Positions 6,769 through 8,319 of a DNA stretch of 8,319 nucleotides are shown piece by piece; the first letter of the stretch is position 1; every line of letters starts with the position of its first letter. The notes under the pieces were generated by a model. The model saw only the letters and a list, made by a program, of their open reading frames with translations, searched no databases and was not told where the DNA came from. Source of the stretch: CAYSLA01 sp964431685 (GTDB lineage: Bacteria; Armatimonadota; UBA5829); contig CAYSLA010000154.1 of NCBI GenBank assembly GCA_964431685.1, positions 1 to 8,319 on the forward strand. The letters are read 5' to 3'. Made by a program: the position numbers and the translations under genes.

Positions 6769-6870
6769 TTACCTCACATTCAAGTGTCTGGGGAAATGAG
6801 TCAGGATCTCGCAGCCGTTTTCGGTAACCAGCACGCACTCGCTCACCGCAGTGCCGTATTGCCCGATATC
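6769..6870 (-). pseudogene. C-terminal remnant of an M24 (Xaa-Pro type) peptidase
   Basis: The last ~33 codons before the TAA at 6769-6771 read DIGQYGTAVSECVLVTENGC then EILTHFPRHLNVR. This matches the C-terminal end of M24-family aminopeptidases, where (R)IEDxVLVTEDGxEVLT carries the last metal-ligand glutamate; here the Glu of VSECV corresponds to it. The frame stays open further upstream but the residues there (SFCQQYCAC and before) do not resemble M24 proteins, and no HGIG/HxxG or EPG motif is present in any frame. The bulk of the gene is thus missing. The remnant ends 5 bases before the sialidase-fold start and supplies its Shine-Dalgarno, which suggests that a former translationally coupled pair lost most of its upstream gene. 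It could alternatively be a short leader peptide frame, but the family match makes decay more likely. Confidence 0.6.
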
Positions 6871-6899
6871 ACAAGCGCAGTATTGCTGGCAAAACGAGT

Positions 6900-6940
6900 G
6901 TTCCAACAGTATACCACACATTCGCGTGAAACGTTGGAAC
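6900..6940. promoter_or_regulatory. 8-bp inverted repeat flanking a promoter (candidate operator)
   Basis: GTTCCAAC (6900-6907) and its exact reverse complement GTTGGAAC (6933-6940) are separated by 25 bases, with arm centres 33 bp apart, close to three DNA turns. The minus-strand extended -10 lies between the arms, next to one of them, and the predicted start falls inside that arm. This is a plausible repressor site or a looping operator; an RNA hairpin is less likely given the 25-base loop. Confidence 0.4.
6908..6916 (-). promoter_or_regulatory. Extended -10 promoter for the sialidase-fold gene
   Basis: On the minus strand the sequence reads TGG-TATACT, an extended -10 differing by one base from TATAAT. 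The hexamer 17 bases upstream (CAACGT) is not -35-like. A start near 6901 would give a leader of about 137 bases containing the M24 remnant before the sialidase-fold ATG at 6763. Confidence 0.5.
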
Positions 6941-7042
6941 CAGACCGGAAGGCGCCGGAATTGGTGCTCGCTGAGCAACTTGTAGATGCTGATTCCAGCG
7001 CACGCTGAAGCCGAACATGATGAGTGGTGGAGTGTGGTAACG

Positions 7043-7073
7043 ACAGGGCGACGGCATTGTGCCGGCGCCCTGT
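7043..7073. terminator. Strong hairpin after the exported-protein gene
   Basis: ACAGGGCG (7043-7050) pairs with CGCCCTGT (7066-7073), and CGGC (7052-7055) with GCCG (7061-7064) around an ATTGT loop; only one A-G mismatch interrupts a 12-bp stem. It lies 12 bases beyond the stop codon of the minus-strand gene at 7086. No U-rich tail follows on either strand, so it may be a factor-assisted terminator or an RNA 3'-end stabiliser. Confidence 0.55.
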
Positions 7074-7085
7074 ATCCAATTGCGG

Positions 7086-8279
7086 CTACTCTTCCGGTAT
7101 TTCGGGCATAGGCGGAATCTCGTCTTCGCCCCCGGAGGATTCGTCCATGTCCTCGCCCATACTGGGCATTTTCTTGCCGCCCAGCATGCAGGTGAGGCTG
7201 GACTTGGTCTGGATTCTGGGAAGCGGTTGAGCTTTGGCCAGGGCCGCCCCGTGTCCATAGCCGGCCATCGTAAGGTGCACCGTGTCACAATCCTTGAATA
7301 TGCCTATCGGGACCGTGGCATTGGTGTCATCGCCTTTCATGAAGACCGTCTTCTCCACGAGAGCCCTCACATCCGCCATCTGCATAAAGCCCCGGTCAGC
7401 GCTGAGCGCGTTATCGTACACTTCCGAAGAGCTCCAGATGATCAGGGTGTCTCTACCTTCCATCCCTATGATCTGGGCGCTTAGCCCCAGAGCGTTTGGA
7501 ATCTTCTTCCATGTCAAATCAATCGGCTTCGTGAGATCAGGCGACTTGCTCAGGTCGGGGCTGGAAAGGTCGAACCCGTCAAGAAACTCCACTTCTTCCG
7601 GAGCCTCAATCTCCACATTGCCGGTGTAGTTCGTCTCCAGCGAATACTTGCCGTTCAGAGACGCTTTCGCATCTATCTTGCCTGGCTGCTTCTTTGTCGG
7701 CCAGTAGCCAGTTGTCCAATCGGGCTTGTAGAAGTAGGAGCTCTGGCCGGAGCTCTCTCTTGCCTGGCGTTTGGCCACTTCCTTTTCTTCGACGGGCATC
7801 GAATCCCACGTGATAATCTTTGGCTGGCCTGGCCTCACCGTCGCAGATGATCCCCAGTAGATCTTTATGGTGAACTTGTCTACCGCTTCAGGGTTGAACT
7901 CTCCGGGCTTGCCGCTGTCTTCAGTGGTGCCCTTCTCAGCCTTGGGCCTGTACAACTCCAGATTGAGCTTGTCCCCCTGCAGCAGTCCTTTGGGAGGGAA
8001 TAGTGTGGCGAATGCGCTGTCCGGGGCAATACCCGGAGACCATAACCGCACATTCAACACTCTCTGCGGTTTGCCGGAAAACATCCCCATCATTGCTTCC
8101 ATCGCCGACATGTCCACCCCGGCGGGCATCGGCGGAAGCTCCGGCATCTTCATGCCGACGACCTTGTTGACCTTGGTTTCGGCGAGGATTGCCAGAAACG
8201 CCTGTTCCTGTTCGGCGAACGCCGGAGCCACGCATGACACCAACGCGCAAAGTGCGATGCAGATAAGCAGTCTTTTCAT
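7086..8279 (-). CDS. Exported protein of unknown function, Met-rich N-region and acidic tail
   Basis: The 397-residue protein is not one I recognise. Residues 1-22 (MKRLLICIALCALVSC then VAPAFA) are an export signal; it could be cleaved after AFA, or processed as a lipoprotein at Cys16, because LVSC fits a lipobox. After that come a Met/Pro-rich stretch (43-66, about nine Met), a mixed region with YW and W-containing beta-like strands (~135-165), a short Asp-Leu repeat (DLSSPDLSKSPDLTKPIDL, 237-255) that leads into TWKKIPNALGLSAQIIGM, a segment resembling a beta-sandwich (Fn3-like) strand pair with IIWSSSEV after it, and a Met/Glu/Pro-rich acidic tail (~371-397). The ATG at 8279 was chosen over 8294 because GGAGGT (complement of 8287-8292) sits 7 bases upstream and the signal peptide begins there. 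It is probably a single-gene unit ending at the hairpin 7043-7073. Confidence 0.8.
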   Translation of the reverse strand: MKRLLICIALCALVSCVAPAFAEQEQAFLAILAETKVNKVVGMKMPELPPMPAGVDMSAMEAMMGMFSGKPQRVLNVRLWSPGIAPDSAFATLFPPKGLLQGDKLNLELYRPKAEKGTTEDSGKPGEFNPEAVDKFTIKIYWGSSATVRPGQPKIITWDSMPVEEKEVAKRQARESSGQSSYFYKPDWTTGYWPTKKQPGKIDAKASLNGKYSLETNYTGNVEIEAPEEVEFLDGFDLSSPDLSKSPDLTKPIDLTWKKIPNALGLSAQIIGMEGRDTLIIWSSSEVYDNALSADRGFMQMADVRALVEKTVFMKGDDTNATVPIGIFKDCDTVHLTMAGYGHGAALAKAQPLPRIQTKSSLTCMLGGKKMPSMGEDMDESSGGEDEIPPMPEIPEE

Positions 8280-8319
8280 TCTAACGACCTCCATGTATTC
8301 TTGCAGTTATATATGCTAG

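Noticed and set aside
6994..7009. CAGCG-CA-CGCTG dyad near 6996-7007
   Set aside because: The 2-base centre cannot form an RNA hairpin and the arms are short; no promoter sits next to it, so it may be chance.
6843..7288. Minus-strand open frames spanning the gap upstream of the sialidase-fold gene
   Set aside because: They overlap the end of the exported-protein gene or the hairpin, contain no family motif, and have no Shine-Dalgarno; only the M24-like tail in another frame is supported.
8280..8294. Upstream ATG at 8294 for the exported protein
   Set aside because: It overlaps the GGAGGT Shine-Dalgarno that serves ATG 8279 and would add charged residues before the signal peptide.

Overview
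The window reads as a chromosomal stretch from a GC-rich, Gram-negative-type bacterium. The partial protein at the left edge ends in a PEP-CTERM sorting tail, found in bacteria with an outer membrane and exopolysaccharide. The mix of a PF12831-type FAD oxidoreductase, a cytoplasmic Asp-box sialidase-fold protein, a PEP-CTERM protein and a fused chorismate mutase/prephenate dehydratase would fit Armatimonadota or a planctomycete/verrucomicrobial-like lineage. This placement is inference; no rRNA or marker phylogeny is available here.

Layout, left to right. (1) 1-416 (+): the C-terminal part of a PEP-CTERM protein. (2) 426-1832 (-): an FAD-dependent oxidoreductase, converging on it with a 9-base gap. 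(3) 1898-2962 (-): pheA (P-protein), 65 bases upstream of the oxidoreductase and co-directional with it. (4) 2963-3280: a divergent intergenic region with a weak promoter and an RNA-like element that has mutually exclusive pairings. (5) 3281-4201 (+): an exported BtuF/TroA-type ABC substrate-binding protein with no transporter partners in view. (6) 4267-5521 (+): dinB (DNA polymerase IV), with an extended -10 promoter and Shine-Dalgarno but apparently an ATC where the start codon should be. (7) 5539-5607: a paired-hairpin repetitive-palindrome element between convergent genes. (8) 5639-6763 (-): a four-Asp-box sialidase-fold protein. (9) 6769-6870 (-): the last ~33 codons of an M24 (Xaa-Pro) peptidase, apparently a gene remnant, ending 5 bases before the sialidase start. 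(10) 6900-6940: an extended -10 promoter flanked by a perfect 8-bp inverted repeat. (11) 7043-7073: a strong hairpin. (12) 7086-8279 (-): an exported protein of unknown function.

Most of the genes look like independent units; only pheA with the oxidoreductase, and the peptidase remnant with the sialidase gene, look like shared transcripts. I found no CRISPR, transposase, rRNA, tRNA or defence/toxin system. The least ordinary signals are non-coding: the dinB start anomaly, the hairpin pair whose differences are all compensatory or in loops, and the switch-like leader before the substrate-binding protein.
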